Below, piece by piece: positions 8,043-18,535 of a stretch of 64,000 bases of DNA; within the stretch, counting starts at the first letter, position 1; each line of letters starts with the position of its first letter. The stretch lies in NCBI GenBank assembly GCA_963575745.1, contig CAUYUJ010016140.1:145390-209389 (forward strand), read 5' to 3'. A model generated the notes under the pieces. The model was not told the DNA's origin. It did not search any database and was given only the letters and a program-made list of their open reading frames with translations. A program made the translations under genes and the position numbers. The DNA is from Prorocentrum cordatum (lineage: Eukaryota; Sar; Dinophyceae; Prorocentrales; Prorocentraceae).

Positions 8043-8269
8043 GCCGCCCAGTCGGAGCTCTGCAGGCGCCCCCCCGCGCAGCAGAGCTCCACCGGCCACC
8101 GGGGGGCGGCCCGCCTGCGCTCCGCGCCCCCCCCGCGCGAGGAGCGCTCGCGCGGAGCGCTCGCGAGGAGTGCGCGCGAGGAGCGCTCGCGCGCTCGCCG
8201 ACCGCGCACGCCCCGACCCCCGCAGCCGCTCGTACTCGGCGGGGGGTCTGTGGGGAACAAAAACATTGT
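8043..8269. other. GC-rich spacer with GCGCTCGCG palindromes
   Basis: Dense CGCGAGGAGCGCTCGCG-type inverted sequence around 8135-8200. No gene recognised. Confidence 0.5.
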
Positions 8270-8427
8270 GGGAAACAAAAACACACTGTGGGAAAAAACA
8301 CACACACACACACGTGGGGAAGAAAACACACACAACGTGGGGAAACAACGCGCACACACACAACGTGGGGGAAAACACACACGTGGGGAAAACACACACA
8401 CATACATACATACACACACACACACAC

Positions 8428-8487
<60 letters not shown>

Positions 8488-8605
8488 CACGCACGCACGC
8501 ACGCACACGCACGCACGCACGCACACGCACACGCACACACACACACACACACACGCACACACACACACACGTGGGAAACAAAAACACACGTGTGTGTTTT
8601 TTCCT
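8270..8605. repeat. (CA)n and (ACGC)n tracts with AAACACACGTGGGG units
   Basis: Four to five AAACACACACGTGGGGA units are followed by alternating purine-pyrimidine (CA)n and (ACGC)n over about 180 bp (8395-8575), a strong Z-DNA candidate, then by an inverted AAACACACGTGTGTGTTTT palindrome near 8580-8600. Confidence 0.9.
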
Positions 8606-8837
8606 CTACAGTGTGTTTTTTCCCCACGGGCTATTTCTTGAATTCCAGACAAAACACCTTCCTCTGAGTTTCCCAGGCTTCTGTAATTCAACACCCTGGT
8701 TCTGTGCACTCGAATGCCACCCCCTGGAATCCAAGAACTGGTCTCCTGGCACCGGCGCGCCTGCGGGTGGCACGCCAGGTCTGCGAAGCAGGCATGGAGG
8801 GCCCCCGCAGTCGCTCGGACTCCACGGCGGGTCCAGG

Positions 8838-9040
8838 GCTATGATGTCCCAACCTACTTTTAGCTTTGACCGCCAGAGAGAACTGCGAGCACCAAGAGAG
8901 CATCCAAGCCATCGGGTTTCCACGTGTCGGGCCCGGGGAGGCGATGCTCCTTCGACGCTGGTTCGAGATCCTTGTCTGGAGGATCGAAGCCATTTCTGGG
9001 GTGCTGTCCTCGAGCACGATGGGGGCAACGGAAGTCCAGG
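8838..9040 (+). repeat. dispersed ~200-bp repeat, copy 1 (partner at 60135)
   Basis: Shares GACCGCCAGAGAGAA, CGAGCACCAA, GTGTCGGGCC, GGAGGCGAT and TTTCTGG blocks in the same order as 60135-60335. Translated in frame, both copies give a related peptide (FDRQREL.APRE here, LDRQREF.APRK in the partner), which hints at a common coding ancestor such as a retroelement fragment. No known domain recognised. Confidence 0.75.
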
Positions 9041-9185
9041 GGGACATGCAGAGGGTCACCCCGCCCACCAAGCCACGCCAACCCAGCCCGAAAGCCCCGT
9101 TGCGCCCTTCATTTTCCAGTGGGGTGGGGGCCTGGGAACGTGGGAGAACACACACGAAGCCCGCCCTCCCCCCCCCCCTGAGGAT

Positions 9186-9302
9186 GAGGAGGAGGAGGAG
9201 GAGGAGGAGGAGGAGGAGGAGGAGGAGGAGGAGGAGGGGAGGAGGAGGAGGAGGAGGAGGAGGAGGAGGAGGAGGAGGAGGAGGAGGAGGAGGAGGAGGA
9301 GA
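9186..9302. repeat. (GAG)n/(GGA)n microsatellite
   Basis: Roughly 115 bp of GAG triplets. Confidence 0.95.
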
Positions 9303-9373
9303 AGGATGCAACCCTAAATTCGGGCGAAATTCGGGGGTCTTCGGGTCGGGTTGGGGTGGTGGGGCAGGTGCAG

Positions 9374-9515
9374 AGGGGGCGGGCTTGTCTCAGAAGTCTC
9401 GGAGGGCCCAGGGCCGTTCTGAGAAGCTGTCTCAGTCCTCGCCGACAGCACAGAGAGCTCGTCAGAGGGGCGCCTTTGCGAAGGCATGTCCCCTCTCGCT
9501 TCCTCCCTGGGCTCG
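9374..9515. repeat. TTCTGAGAAG palindromic repeat family, copy b
   Basis: GGGCGGGCTTGTCTCAGAAG near the left end, CGTTCTGAGAAGCTG in the middle and GCATGTCCCCTCTCGCTTCC at the right end match the layout of copies c and d. Confidence 0.65.
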
Positions 9516-10360
9516 CTACTCTGCTCGAAGATTCTGCGGAGTGCGCTGGCTCGCTCATGGGGTGACGAACGCGCGCGCGCGTTCGCTTGCCGACTCCCTC
9601 GCGGCAGGCACGGGGCTACGCGATGAGGGCTAACATGGATGCCTCCAAGGCGCCAGAGGGGCCGCCCGGTTTCCCCCGTTGGCGCCAGCTGGGGCGCTAC
9701 GTAGCTACGTAGCGACTACTGCACATGAGTATTGTTATATGATGTGTATCGAAGGCGCCAGCGGCGAATCACCGCCGCCTTCTGTCTATGCAGAAGCGCG
9801 ACGAATGTGTTGCATTCGGATTCCTGGAAGTGTTGCCCACCAGGTCTGCACATGCCTCGGGCCATGATCTCCGAACCCCTCTTTTGGACGCTCCCCTCTT
9901 GGACGCCCCCCATCTCGCCGTGTCCTCCCTGGATTTTTTTCCGTCCCCGCGCGACTTGTTGGGAGACCGGGAGGGTGTGGGAACGCGATCCGCGCATATA
10001 TTCACGTGCCCCCGCTTCCACCGCAGGCCTCTCGCGCGAAAGGGTGACCAGATTGCGGGCGGCACGATTGCAGGATCACGGCAAGCGGCATTCCACGGCT
10101 CACTGATTGGAGGCTCACGATCGGCGGAACCTGCAGGAGGCACACGATTTGGGGGGAAGGGAGGCCTTTGGAGCTTCCCGGAAGCCTTTTTGGGGAGGCT
10201 TGGGGCCGTCTTGGGCGGGGAGCGTCCTGGGCGTCTGGCACGGCGCACTCTCTGAGGCGAGAAAAGCATTGAGCAGTCCAGCGCTTTACATTTTGCGGGT
10301 CCCAGGGAGCCTCACGCGGCACGCTCCGAGAGCATGAGCTTTGGGGCACTTCTTCACGTG
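9516..10360. other. no gene recognised
   Basis: Single-copy-looking GC-rich DNA with GCTACGTAGC palindromes near 9695-9712 and a short CTTGGGGCC-like stretch near 10190-10220 (plus orientation). Nothing else supportable. Confidence 0.4.
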
Positions 10361-10362
10361 CT

Positions 10363-10412
10363 CAGTGTGTGTGTGTGTGGTGGCGGAGAAGTGTGTGTGT
10401 GTGTGTGTATAC
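10363..10412. repeat. interrupted (GT)n tract
   Basis: Two GT runs separated by GGTGGCGGAGAA. Confidence 0.9.
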
Positions 10413-10769
10413 ACATGGTTCATTTCTACTTTTTCCAAGGTTCACTAGTTTTTTGGGTGGCCAAGATCCTTTCATTTCTGATTGTTCTATTCTGGGCCTC
10501 TTCCTGGCCACCAGGGGGGCCAGGAACAATTATTAGAAACGAGCACTATTAGAAATGACTACGATTAGACATTACGACGTGTATCGATCCTTGGCATCGC
10601 TCGGACGTGTGCATGTTTCCCTCGGCGACGACCATCGCGGAGCATCCTTGATCACTCGGCGACACAAGCCGCGCACGAAGCCGAGAAAAGCGCAGGGGGT
10701 GCACGTCCGAGCGATGGCGAGGATCTGGTCCGCTTGTGTGTTTCCAGGTCTTTGTGGGCCCCGGAAACG

Positions 10770-10975
10770 GCAGGGCCGTTTTTTCACCGTTTCCGAAAAA
10801 GTGTCCCTTGAAAATGGAAACGGTAGAAAAACGGCGACCGGAAACAGCCAGAAAACGGCTCCAAGATTGGAACCGGAGCCGGAACCGGTCAAAAAACGGC
10901 GACGGAGCCGGTAAAAACACGGCGTCGGAACCGGTAAGAAAACGGCAAAACGGAACCGGTAAAAAGACGGCCCAG
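10770..10975. repeat. ~20-22 bp GGAACCGGTAAAAACGGC minisatellite
   Basis: GGAACCGGT followed by AAAAACGGCG recurs at about 10870, 10905, 10929 and 10950, with looser copies upstream (ACGGTAGAAAAACGGCGACC). Confidence 0.8.
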
Positions 10976-11170
10976 TCGTTTCCAGGGCCGACTAAGTTCC
11001 AGGTCCCGCGCAGGGGCGCGAAGAGAGAGAGAGTCGCGCTCGGCCATCGTCGCGGTCCGGCGCGGAGCAGCTGCCCGTTCCCCCCTAAGTGGGGTCGACA
11101 GGCGAGGGCGCGAGGGCGCGGCGAGCACCGCGCGCGTCGCACGTGTCGCGGGCCGCGGAGCGCGAAGTTG

Positions 11171-11354
11171 GGCTCCATGGCGAGCCTGTCCCTGTAGAGG
11201 GGGAATCGTCGAAAGCCAGTCAAAAAATAGTCGGGGGACAATGTTTGGATTCTTTTTCGCATTCTGGGGGTATTTTGGGGGTATTTTTAGTGTTTCGGCT
11301 ACAATCCCCCTGCAGGGGGACAGGCCCGACTTGAAGTCAGGCTCAACGGCGAGC
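11171..11354. mobile_element. MITE-like element, copy 1
   Basis: Terminal inverted repeats GCCTGTCCC...GGGGGAAT (11184 onward) and ATCCCCCTGCAGGGGGACAGGC (ending 11324) enclose an AT-rich core (GGGGGTATTTTGGGGGTATTT). Related elements lie at 16270-16427 and 18421-18585. The outer sequence GGCTCCATGGCGAGC at 11171 recurs as GGCTCAACGGCGAGC at 11340, a possible imperfect target duplication. No transposase is encoded. Confidence 0.65.
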
Positions 11355-11379
11355 GAGGGGGGGGGGGAGCGATAAGGAC

Positions 11380-11545
11380 GAGGCCTTTTCAGAAGGCGGC
11401 GGGGTTTCTCAGAAGCCCTGCTGCGGTCTTCGGAGAAGATGCTTGTGTCTTCGAGGAAGGCTTTCAAAGACTTCTCAGAAGGCCAAATGCCTTCGAGCCT
11501 TCTGAGCAGGCCCGCCCCTTCTCACTTCCCCCCTGGGCGCGTCGC
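11380..11545. repeat. TTCTGAGAAG palindromic repeat family, copy c
   Basis: GGCCTTTTCAGAAGGC, TTTCTCAGAAG, CTTCTCAGAAGGC and GCCTTCTGAGCAGGCC palindromes, ending CCGCCCCTTCTCACTTCCCC. Aligns across its length with copy d (15066-15240). Confidence 0.75.
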
Positions 11546-11884
11546 CATGCGGCATATGGTGTCTGCATGGACGGTGCCCACACGCTTGCACAGAGCGTGC
11601 ACGCTGCACGCATAATTGCATCTTCGGGTTGACAAATGAGGCTCCCCCCCAGGGGCTGATGAATAGATCCCGCGGGGCGCGAAACAATTTTTGAATCGCG
11701 CGCGCCATTGGGTCGTCGCGGGTGCCGTCGAGGGCATCGTGTCCCCCCCTTGCACGGCAGCCTCAAAACGATTGCCCTTCGTATAGAAGTCGTTGTAGGG
11801 ATCGTATACATCCGAGGCGAATTCGTTCCCACCTCTCAGGCTGATTCCTCTCGCTTCGCGGGGTGCACGTCCGGGGCACGTACA
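11546..11884. other. no gene recognised
   Basis: A short TGCA-rich part near 11575-11615 and otherwise unremarkable sequence. CCACCTCTCAGGCTGATTC at 11830-11848 recurs inside the CTTGGGGCC array at 12948-12966. Confidence 0.45.
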
Positions 11885-12204
11885 GTCCAGTCGTTGCGAG
11901 GCCTCTTGGGAGCTTCTTGATGGCCTCTTGGAGGTGTCTTGGGGGCTTCTTGGGGCCTCTTCTGCACTGGGCTTCTTTGGGGCCTCTTGGGGCCTCTTGG
12001 GGGCGTCTTGGGCCGTCTTGGGGCGCTCTTGCGGCGTGTGGCCCATTCGGAGGCTGGTCTGGGGTCCTCTCGCGGCCGTTTTGGGGCTTTCTTGGGGTCC
12101 TCTTGAGTTGGGCCGTCTTAGGGCCCGCTTAGGCCGTCATTCATGGAGGTCTTTTGAGGGGCCGTCTTGGGGCCATTTTGGAGGCTGCTTGGGCCGTCAT
12201 GGGC
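11885..12204 (+). repeat. CTTGGGGCC minisatellite array 2
   Basis: Head-to-tail 10-12 bp units such as CTTGGGGGCTT, CTTGGGGCCT and CTTGGGCCGT. Confidence 0.9.
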
Positions 12205-12479
12205 CTCTGTGCCGGGTTTTAAAAGCACGCGATGCTCGGCAGTGTTTCTGCGAGAAGCGGCTCCCAGCTCCCAGCGTGACAAAGCAGACGTGCTCTGCCC
12301 CGCTTGCTGGCCGGCAGATTTGGCGCCGCGCAGCCGATCCAGACTGGTAATCGCCGCTGTGGAAAAGTGTGCAAATGTGGAAGGTGTGGGCGCTGGTTGG
12401 CGTGACCTGCTCGGCTGCCGCTCGTGCGTGCCGCTCCGTCCTGTAATCCCCAGGGCTTCTGGGCGGTCAGCCTTGTGGG
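12205..12479. other. 275-bp non-repetitive insert between array segments
   Basis: Interrupts the CTTGGGGCC array cleanly on both sides. No inverted ends or target duplication are obvious, and no domain is recognised on either strand. Confidence 0.5.
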
Positions 12480-13545
12480 GGCTTCTTGGAGCGTCATTGG
12501 GGCCGCTTCGGGGCCTCTTGGGGCTTCTTGTTGAGGTCTTGCGCCAGCTTGGGGCGCTCTTGCGCCGTCTGGCCCCTTCAGAGGCCATCTTGGAGGCCTC
12601 TCGCGGCCACCTGAGGGCTCTCTTGGATTCCTTTTGGGCCGTCTTCGGGGTCCCTTGGACCGTCTTGGGGGCCTCTTTTGGCCGTCTCGGGGCCCTCTTG
12701 GACAATCCTGGGGCCCCTTTGGGGGCCTCTTTGGCCGTCTTGGGGTCTCCTAGAGGCTGCTTGGGCCGTCATGGTCCTCTGAGAGCCGAAAGAGGCGAGA
12801 ACGCGACAGTATTTCAACAACCAGCGGGAAATCAATGATTTTGGCTCCTGGAGGCGCTCTTCGGGGTCCTCTTGAGGCCCTCTTGGGCCGTTTTGGGGGT
12901 CTCATGGGCCCTCTTGGGGCCATCTTGAACCGTCTTGGGGCCGTCCCACCTCTCAGGCTGATTCTTGGGCTTGCGCCGCACCGCCGACCCCATGGGGGGC
13001 TCCTGGTAGGTCTCCCGGGGGCCTCCTGGCAGCACTTTTGATGCCTTTGGGGGGCCGTTTTGGAGCCCCTTGGGGCCTCTTTTGGGCCTCTTTTGGGCCT
13101 CTGGTGGGCCTCTTGGAGCCTCTTGGGGGCTTCTTGGGGCCCCTCGGGGCCTCCTGGAGGTTTCTCGGGGCCGAGGGCTCGAAATTTCAGTTCTGGCCCT
13201 CCACCTGGGCCTCCTCCTGGAGCCGTCTTGGGAGCCTCTTGGGCCCTCTTGGGCCGTCTTGGAGCCTTCTTGGGGGCTTCCTGGGCCGTCTTGGGGCGAT
13301 CTTGGAGGCCTCTCGGGCCGTCTTGGACGTTGTGAAAGCCCACGAGGCGAATGTGCTAAAATCCGACGTTTCCCTAAGGGAGAGGATTGCTTTTGGGGGC
13401 CCTCTTAGGGCGCCTCTTAGGGCGTCTCGGGGGCCTCTTGGGCCGTCTGGGGGCCATCTTGGGCGTCTTGGAACGATCCCTCGGCGACTCGGGGCCCTCT
13501 TGGACCATCTTGTGGGCCTCCTGAGGCCCTCCTGGTCCGTCGTGA
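12480..13545 (+). repeat. CTTGGGGCC minisatellite array 3, about 1 kb
   Basis: The longest array of the family, for example CTTGGGCCCT-CTTGGGCCGT near 13235, with short interruptions at 12790-12845 and 13340-13390. Long open frames here encode repeats like LGASWGLLG and are not believable proteins. Confidence 0.92.
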
Positions 13546-13687
13546 GGCCCGTGACGCGTTCACCCGGGGCCGGCCGAACCCCCCCCCCAAACCGACCGGA
13601 CCAGGCTTCGGGGGAAGGGTTTGAGGAGGGGGAAGCATCTCTCACACGTCGATGGCCCCAAGGGGTCCGCGGATTGCTGACGTGTCA

Positions 13688-13690
13688 CAG

Positions 13691-13732
<42 letters not shown>

Positions 13733-13782
13733 CTCGATTCAGCGGGCCTAAGCAGCATCCCCCCCCATGAGGCATCCGCAGT

Positions 13783-13836
<54 letters not shown>

Positions 13837-13952
13837 TCGTTGTCGTCGTCGTCGTCGTCGTCGTCCTCGATTCAGCGGGCCTGAGCAGCACCCCCTCTAC
13901 TAGGGCATCCGCAGTGCGTTGTCGTCCATCGTCGTCGTCGTCGTTGTCGCCG

Positions 13953-14002
<50 letters not shown>

Positions 14003-14030
14003 TCGCCTTCGTCCTCGTCCTCATCCTCGT
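13688..14030. repeat. three (GTC)n blocks with a shared spacer
   Basis: GTC tracts at about 13690-13732, 13782-13866 and 13921-14000 are separated by similar spacers that carry TCGATTCAGCGGGCCT and GGCATCCGCAGTGCGT, so this is a ~115-135 bp higher-order unit. Similar GCATCCGCAGCGCGTT follows at 14045. Confidence 0.9.
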
Positions 14031-14150
14031 CCTCGTCGCCATGGAGCATCCGCAGCGCGTTGTCGTCCGCCGTCGCCGTCGTCGGAGAAGGAAAAGGAGG
14101 AACCCTTTCCGCCTGCCTCTTCCGCTCCTCCCCCTCTCTTTCTTTTGTTG

Positions 14151-14240
14151 TTTGTAGCCATGTCGGCACCGCGCGCCAGCCGAGGCGCCTCTTTCTTCCG
14201 CCTCTTCTTTCTCCCCTGTTTGTATCCATTTTGGCCCAAG
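14151..14240 (+). other. possible degenerate tandem spliced-leader relics
   Basis: 14219-14240 matches the spliced leader at 18 of 22 positions, including CCATTTTGG and CAAG. 68 bp upstream, 14151-14172 matches more weakly (TTTGTAGCCATGTCGGC). Tandem relic leaders are known from repeated retroposition in dinoflagellates, but this match could be chance. No convincing gene follows. Confidence 0.3.
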
Positions 14241-14682
14241 CGCCCCGCTACATCGGAGGCGTTGCTGTCCCTTTCCGATGAAGCGGCGCCGCTTGCGTCG
14301 CGCCATTCGCCTTCCTGCAGTCGGCTGGGCGTCGGCGCTAATCACCAGCGCCGCCGCCGCCGTGTGTTTCAATTTGGCGCCCCCCCCCCCCCCGGGATCC
14401 GCCCGAGCAAAGGAACAATTTTTTCGATCACGCGCCCCCCATGTTTTTGCTAATCACAAGTTGACATTGCGGAACACACGCGGCGTGTCTCCAATCCGTC
14501 TGTTCACTCTGTGTGTGCGTGTGTTGTACCTTGTCTTCCTGTCGGTAAGCATGCAGCGCGTGAGCTATGCGGCCATGCGAGGCGTCATGTGCCTGTGCAG
14601 CTGGGCGCTTGTGTAAGACGCGCCCCATGTGCTTACAGTGCAGTAGAACGATGCCCGCCCACTTCGGGCGAAGAGAGCTATG

Positions 14683-14812
14683 CACACGCACCGATCTTGG
14701 CAAGGCCCATCCTTGACCCAGGATCGGTGCACATGCTTTCCTGGCCACTGCAGGAGGGCATATGCACCGATCCTGGGCTCAGGATGGGCCCGGCCAGAAT
14801 CGGTGTATGTAC
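14683..14812. repeat. GCACCGATCCTGG hairpin module, copy 1
   Basis: Two successive hairpins: GCACCGATCTTGG facing CCAGGATCGGTGC, then GCACCGATCCTGGGC facing GGCCAGAATCGGTG. The module recurs at 31557-31700. Confidence 0.8.
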
Positions 14813-15065
14813 ATAGTTTTCTTTCCTCTACCACTTTTTGCGCAGGGCCTATATTCGGTGCTCGTGGACGCGCGAGGACCTGTGCCCAGACTTCCGCCGT
14901 CGCGTTTCTGCTCGCGACCCCCGGGGCCAGTCCCCCGTCGCGGGTCTTTCTTCCCCTGCCCCGGGGCCCGACCTGGCCCCCAAAGAGCGGCCCCGGGGGC
15001 CCGACCAGGGCACGCGGCGCCGCCCTGCTGCAGTTCCTCGGCGGCGGGCGAGGGGGGAACAGTGA
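14813..15065. other. GC-rich spacer, no gene recognised
   Basis: GGCCCC-rich sequence with open frames on both strands and no recognised motif. Confidence 0.4.
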
Positions 15066-15240
15066 GCAGGACACGGCCCTCTCGGGAGGCGGCGGGGCTT
15101 CCCAGAAGGCCTCGGGCCTTCTGAGAATCTGCCTGTGTCTTCGGGGAAAACGCCTGGTGCAGTTCTCGGAAGGTCGGGGGGGCTTCCGCCGAGCCTTCCG
15201 GGCAGGCCCGCCCCGTCGCACTTCCCCACCCCCCTCCGGC
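15066..15240. repeat. TTCTGAGAAG palindromic repeat family, copy d
   Basis: GGCGGCGGGGCTTCCCAGAAG, then GGCCTTCTGAGAATCTGCC, TGTGTCTTCGGGGAA and GGGCAGGCCCGCCCC follow the same order as copy c. Confidence 0.75.
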
Positions 15241-15508
15241 TGGCCGACGAGCGAGGTGGAACCCTGGAACGGCCGCCGCGCCCGGTGCATTCTCCAAGCC
15301 CGCCGGTGTTCAGAGACTCTGGATTTGTATATCGGTCCGATTGCGTCTCGATTCTGAGCCGTCGTCCTATGAGCGACGCTCAGATCCACGAGCCCGGAAG
15401 GAGAGCAGCACCTGGCGCTTCGGCGACGCCAGGCGCTTCCGGCCTTCGCCGCCGCTCTCCGAGACGGCGGAGGCCTGTGGCGGGGGCGGGCGCGCGCCCC
15501 ACGAACCA

Positions 15509-15583
15509 TCTCCTCCTCCTCCTCCTCCTCCTCCTCCTCCTCCTCCTCCTCCTCCTCCTCCTCCTCCTCCTCCTCCTCCTTCA
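15509..15583. repeat. (TCC)n microsatellite
   Basis: About 25 uninterrupted TCC triplets. Confidence 0.97.
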
Positions 15584-15740
15584 AAACTAGACCCCCAAGG
15601 CTCTAGAGACAAAGCTGTGCTCTGGGAGCTTGCGGGGAAGCTTCTAGGATTAGTGAATATCAGAGTGCTTACGCCTTAGAGGTCTCTTGTAGTTTACGGT
15701 CACCCGCCACCCCGAGGGCGAGTCAGTCAGTCAGTCAGTC

Positions 15741-15796
15741 CTCCTCCCCCCCCTCCTCCTCCTCCTCCTCCTCCTCCTCCTCCGCCTCCTCCTCGA
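15741..15796. repeat. (CTC)n microsatellite preceded by (AGTC)n
   Basis: Four to five AGTC units at 15720-15740 run into CTC triplets. Confidence 0.93.
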
Positions 15797-15917
15797 GACG
15801 GCGGAGGCCATCGAGCTGGACCCCACGAACGGCAAGGCCTACTACCGGCGCGGCTGCGCAGTCCTGGGGAGCGCCCCCCGGCCGGGCGCCCCTCCGGGCC
15901 TCCTCGCGTCGCTGGCT

Positions 15918-15972
15918 TGGGGCGATCGTCGATCGCCCCGATCGATCGCCGATCGATCGGGATCGGGAGGTG
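15918..15972. repeat. CGATCG palindrome cluster
   Basis: GATCGTCGATCGCCCCGATC and following CGATCG copies place six or more GATC sites in 55 bp. Confidence 0.8.
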
Positions 15973-16029
15973 CGCTTGGCGAACAAAGGATCGATCGGAC
16001 TGCCCAGGCCCCTCCCCTTCGTCCAGGAG

Positions 16030-16122
16030 CAGGAGGAGGAGGAGGAGGAGGAGGAGGAGGAGGAGGAGGAGGAGGAGAAGGAGGAGGAGGAGGAGGAGGA
16101 GGAGGAGGAGGGGGAGGAGGAG
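16030..16122. repeat. (GAG)n microsatellite
   Basis: About 93 bp of GAG triplets with one AAG interruption. Confidence 0.95.
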
Positions 16123-16269
16123 CCCAGGACGGGCCTGGCACACCCGCATCACTGTCAACGCCCCCATGCCCAGCGCCCCCCCCCCTCCCCTTGGCCTCCC
16201 CTCTCCGTCGAGGGCACGCGGGGGCGGCGCTAATCTCTGCGGGAGGCTCGCCCTTTCTGAGCAGTTGGT

Positions 16270-16427
16270 CTTGGCATTCAGCCAGGCATGTCCCTTTACA
16301 GGAGAGATATGGGGGTGATGTTTCGTATATTTTCGACTGTTTTGGTGTATTTTTTGACTATTGCTTTTTTTTCGTCGAAAATCCGCCTGCAGGGGGACAT
16401 GCCCGACCTAACATTTGGACTTGGCAT
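16270..16427. mobile_element. MITE-like element, copy 2
   Basis: GGCATGTCCCTTTACAGG (from 16284) is inverted as CCTGCAGGGGGACATGCC (ending 16403) around an AT-rich core with TTTTCGACTGTTTTGG. CTTGGCAT occurs just outside both ends (16270 and 16420). Non-coding. Confidence 0.65.
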
Positions 16428-16984
16428 CGCGCGGATTACCGAAACATGCACGGGGAATGGACGTCCGAGCGATGGCAGGTGGTCTCATGATCATTTGCGG
16501 CCAGCCTCTTCCCTCTCCCGCTTCCCTGCTCCTGCATGGCGCCTCTCGCTTGCCTCGCATCCCAAGCCAGCAGCTACCGCATGGTCGCGTCAGGCGGAGG
16601 AGTACAGCGCGGGGGCCCGAAAGGGAGTTCTCCTCGCGCTTCGCGCGGCGGGTGGGGGCGAAGTGAGGTGGCCGGGGGCAAGGTATTTCTTGCTGGGGCC
16701 CACTTGCTGGCCCAAAAGTAGTTCCCCAGTTTCCTCTGGCCTCCAAGCTTTCGGTCGTGGCTTCGGCCCCTCGTGAGCTCCGCTCTGCCTGTGGTGCGTG
16801 CCTCTGGGCGCCGCATCTGCTCTTGCTTGCCAGCTGCCGGCGGCCCATCCCGCCACCGCGCCCAGGTTCTGGGTCAAGCCGCAGTGGGAGCGACTGAAAG
16901 CCACAGCATAGAGGGCTCCCAGGAACAAAGATAGATCATAAAAAAAACAATACAAACAATAACAATGGTTGGGAGCACTGCTTC
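16428..16984. other. no gene recognised
   Basis: Single-copy-looking. An A-rich patch lies at 16930-16965. Frames on both strands lack recognisable domains. Confidence 0.4.
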
Positions 16985-17220
16985 CCTGGTATGTGGGCCT
17001 GTTGGGGGCCTCTCGTGGGCCACTCTTGGGGCCTCCAGGGGCTTCTCTCTGGGTCCTCTTGGTGGCCTCTTGGGGGCCTCCCGGGGGCCTCTCAGGGGCC
17101 CTTTGGTCTTTCCGGGATCCCTGGGGCCCTCTAGGCGGGAATCGGGTCAGTTCGCGGTCTTGCCCCCTTTTGGGGCTGTCTTCGGGGTCGTCTTGGGTGT
17201 CTTCGGAGCTCTTGAGGTCG
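16985..17220 (+). repeat. CTTGGGGCC minisatellite array 4
   Basis: Units such as CTTGGGGCCT, CTTGGTGGCCT and CTTGGGGGCCT, in the same orientation as the other arrays. Confidence 0.85.
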
Positions 17221-17604
17221 CAAGGTCGATGATATTGTCAGCATGTGACGAAACTCTACTCTATGTGCTGCAGTTTGGGACGTGAGGACATGAGTGTTAC
17301 AGAGGTTTTGAGCCAGGCATATTGGCATACCTCCGTGCACACATGCGAAATGAGCGGACCGCGCGAACTGTCCAAAATTCTCACGCTGCGGTGCCACACT
17401 CGCAGATCCCCATTCGGTGCGCACGTGCGGGAGTGCTCAGTGCTCATCGCACGGCACTCAGCGTCCAGTGCTCAACAACTCATTGACTTTGGGAAGGCTT
17501 CGGCATCTTGTGTCCAACCAGCAGGTTCTTCCACTCTCCATGTGCGCGTGGCGTTCCGCAACTGTGTCCTGGTAGGGTGGCCACTATTCGGCCGCTGCCT
17601 GAGC
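17221..17604. other. no gene recognised
   Basis: Includes short repeats of GTGCTCA(G/T) near 17430-17470. No domain seen on either strand. Confidence 0.4.
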
Positions 17605-17962
17605 CTTTCGCGGAGGAGGAGGAGGCGGAGGAGGAGGAGGAGGAGGAGGAAATAGGGGGGAGGAGGAGGGCAACTCTAGCCTCATTCGCCAAGCTCCGAA
17701 TAGGGAGCCGATGAGGGGAGGAGGAGGATGAGAGGAGGGATGAAGGAGGAGGAGAAGGAGAGGAGGAGAAGGAGAAGGAGGAATGAGAAGGAGAGGAGGA
17801 GGAGGAGGGAGGAGGAGGAGAAGGAGGAGGAGAAGGAGAAGGAGGAGGAGGAGGAGGAGGAGGAGGAGGAGGAGGAGGAATGAGGAGGAGGAGGAGGAGG
17901 AGGAGGAGGAGGAGGAGGAGGAGGAGGGGAGGAGGAGGAGGAGGAGGAGGAGGAGGATGGCA
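17605..17962. repeat. (GAG)n-rich purine tract, about 360 bp
   Basis: GAG/GGA triplets with GAAGGAG and GATGAG interruptions; one break at 17655-17710. Mirror-symmetric purine tracts like this can form triplex DNA. Confidence 0.93.
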
Positions 17963-18420
17963 ACTCCGGCCTCATCCGCCGAGCTCCGAAGACAGAGAGA
18001 AAGGGGAGGGGCGCAGGAGCAGGGGGGCCGCAGAGAGAAGAGCGAGGGCGAGAGGCGAGGTGCGGAGAGAGGCAGCCCCGTGCCCCCCGAGGCCTCGGGC
18101 GTGGAGCGGCGTGGCGAGCCCCGGGGTCCTGCGAGGTCCCGGGGGGAGCCCCGAGCCCGGGGGGCCCGCGGGCACCCGAGGATGCTCCGAGTTCTCCGGC
18201 CATCCTCGGGGAAGAGAGAGCGCTTCCGGATGGCCGCGCGGACCTCCGAGCAGAGGTAGCTCTGCAGGAGCCGCGGGGTTGCGACAAGGGTGCCTCGGGG
18301 CCCAGGTGCCCCCAGCCTTTCCTCTCCGTTCTGGGAGCCCCCATGGGGCCCTCTCGGCCTAGCGGCGGGGTGCTCTGGAGGCCGTGGGGGCCTCCCTGGA
18401 AGTGCTGGGGGCACCTTGGG

Positions 18421-18504
18421 CCTGGCATTAAGTCGGGCTTGTCCTGAAACTACCCCAAAATACTACAACATGGTAAAACAATGCTCGAACAATTCTCCAG
18501 ATTT

Positions 18505-18535
<31 letters not shown>

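Noticed and set aside
12420-12480. Alu-like CTGTAATCCC
   Set aside because: A 10-base chance match with no Alu body, in a non-primate genome.
12118-13751. Long frames on both strands encoding GLLGASWG-type or RRPQEAPK-type repeats
   Set aside because: They arise from the CTTGGGGCC minisatellite; unit lengths of 10-12 bp make several phases open by chance and unit order is not conserved as protein.
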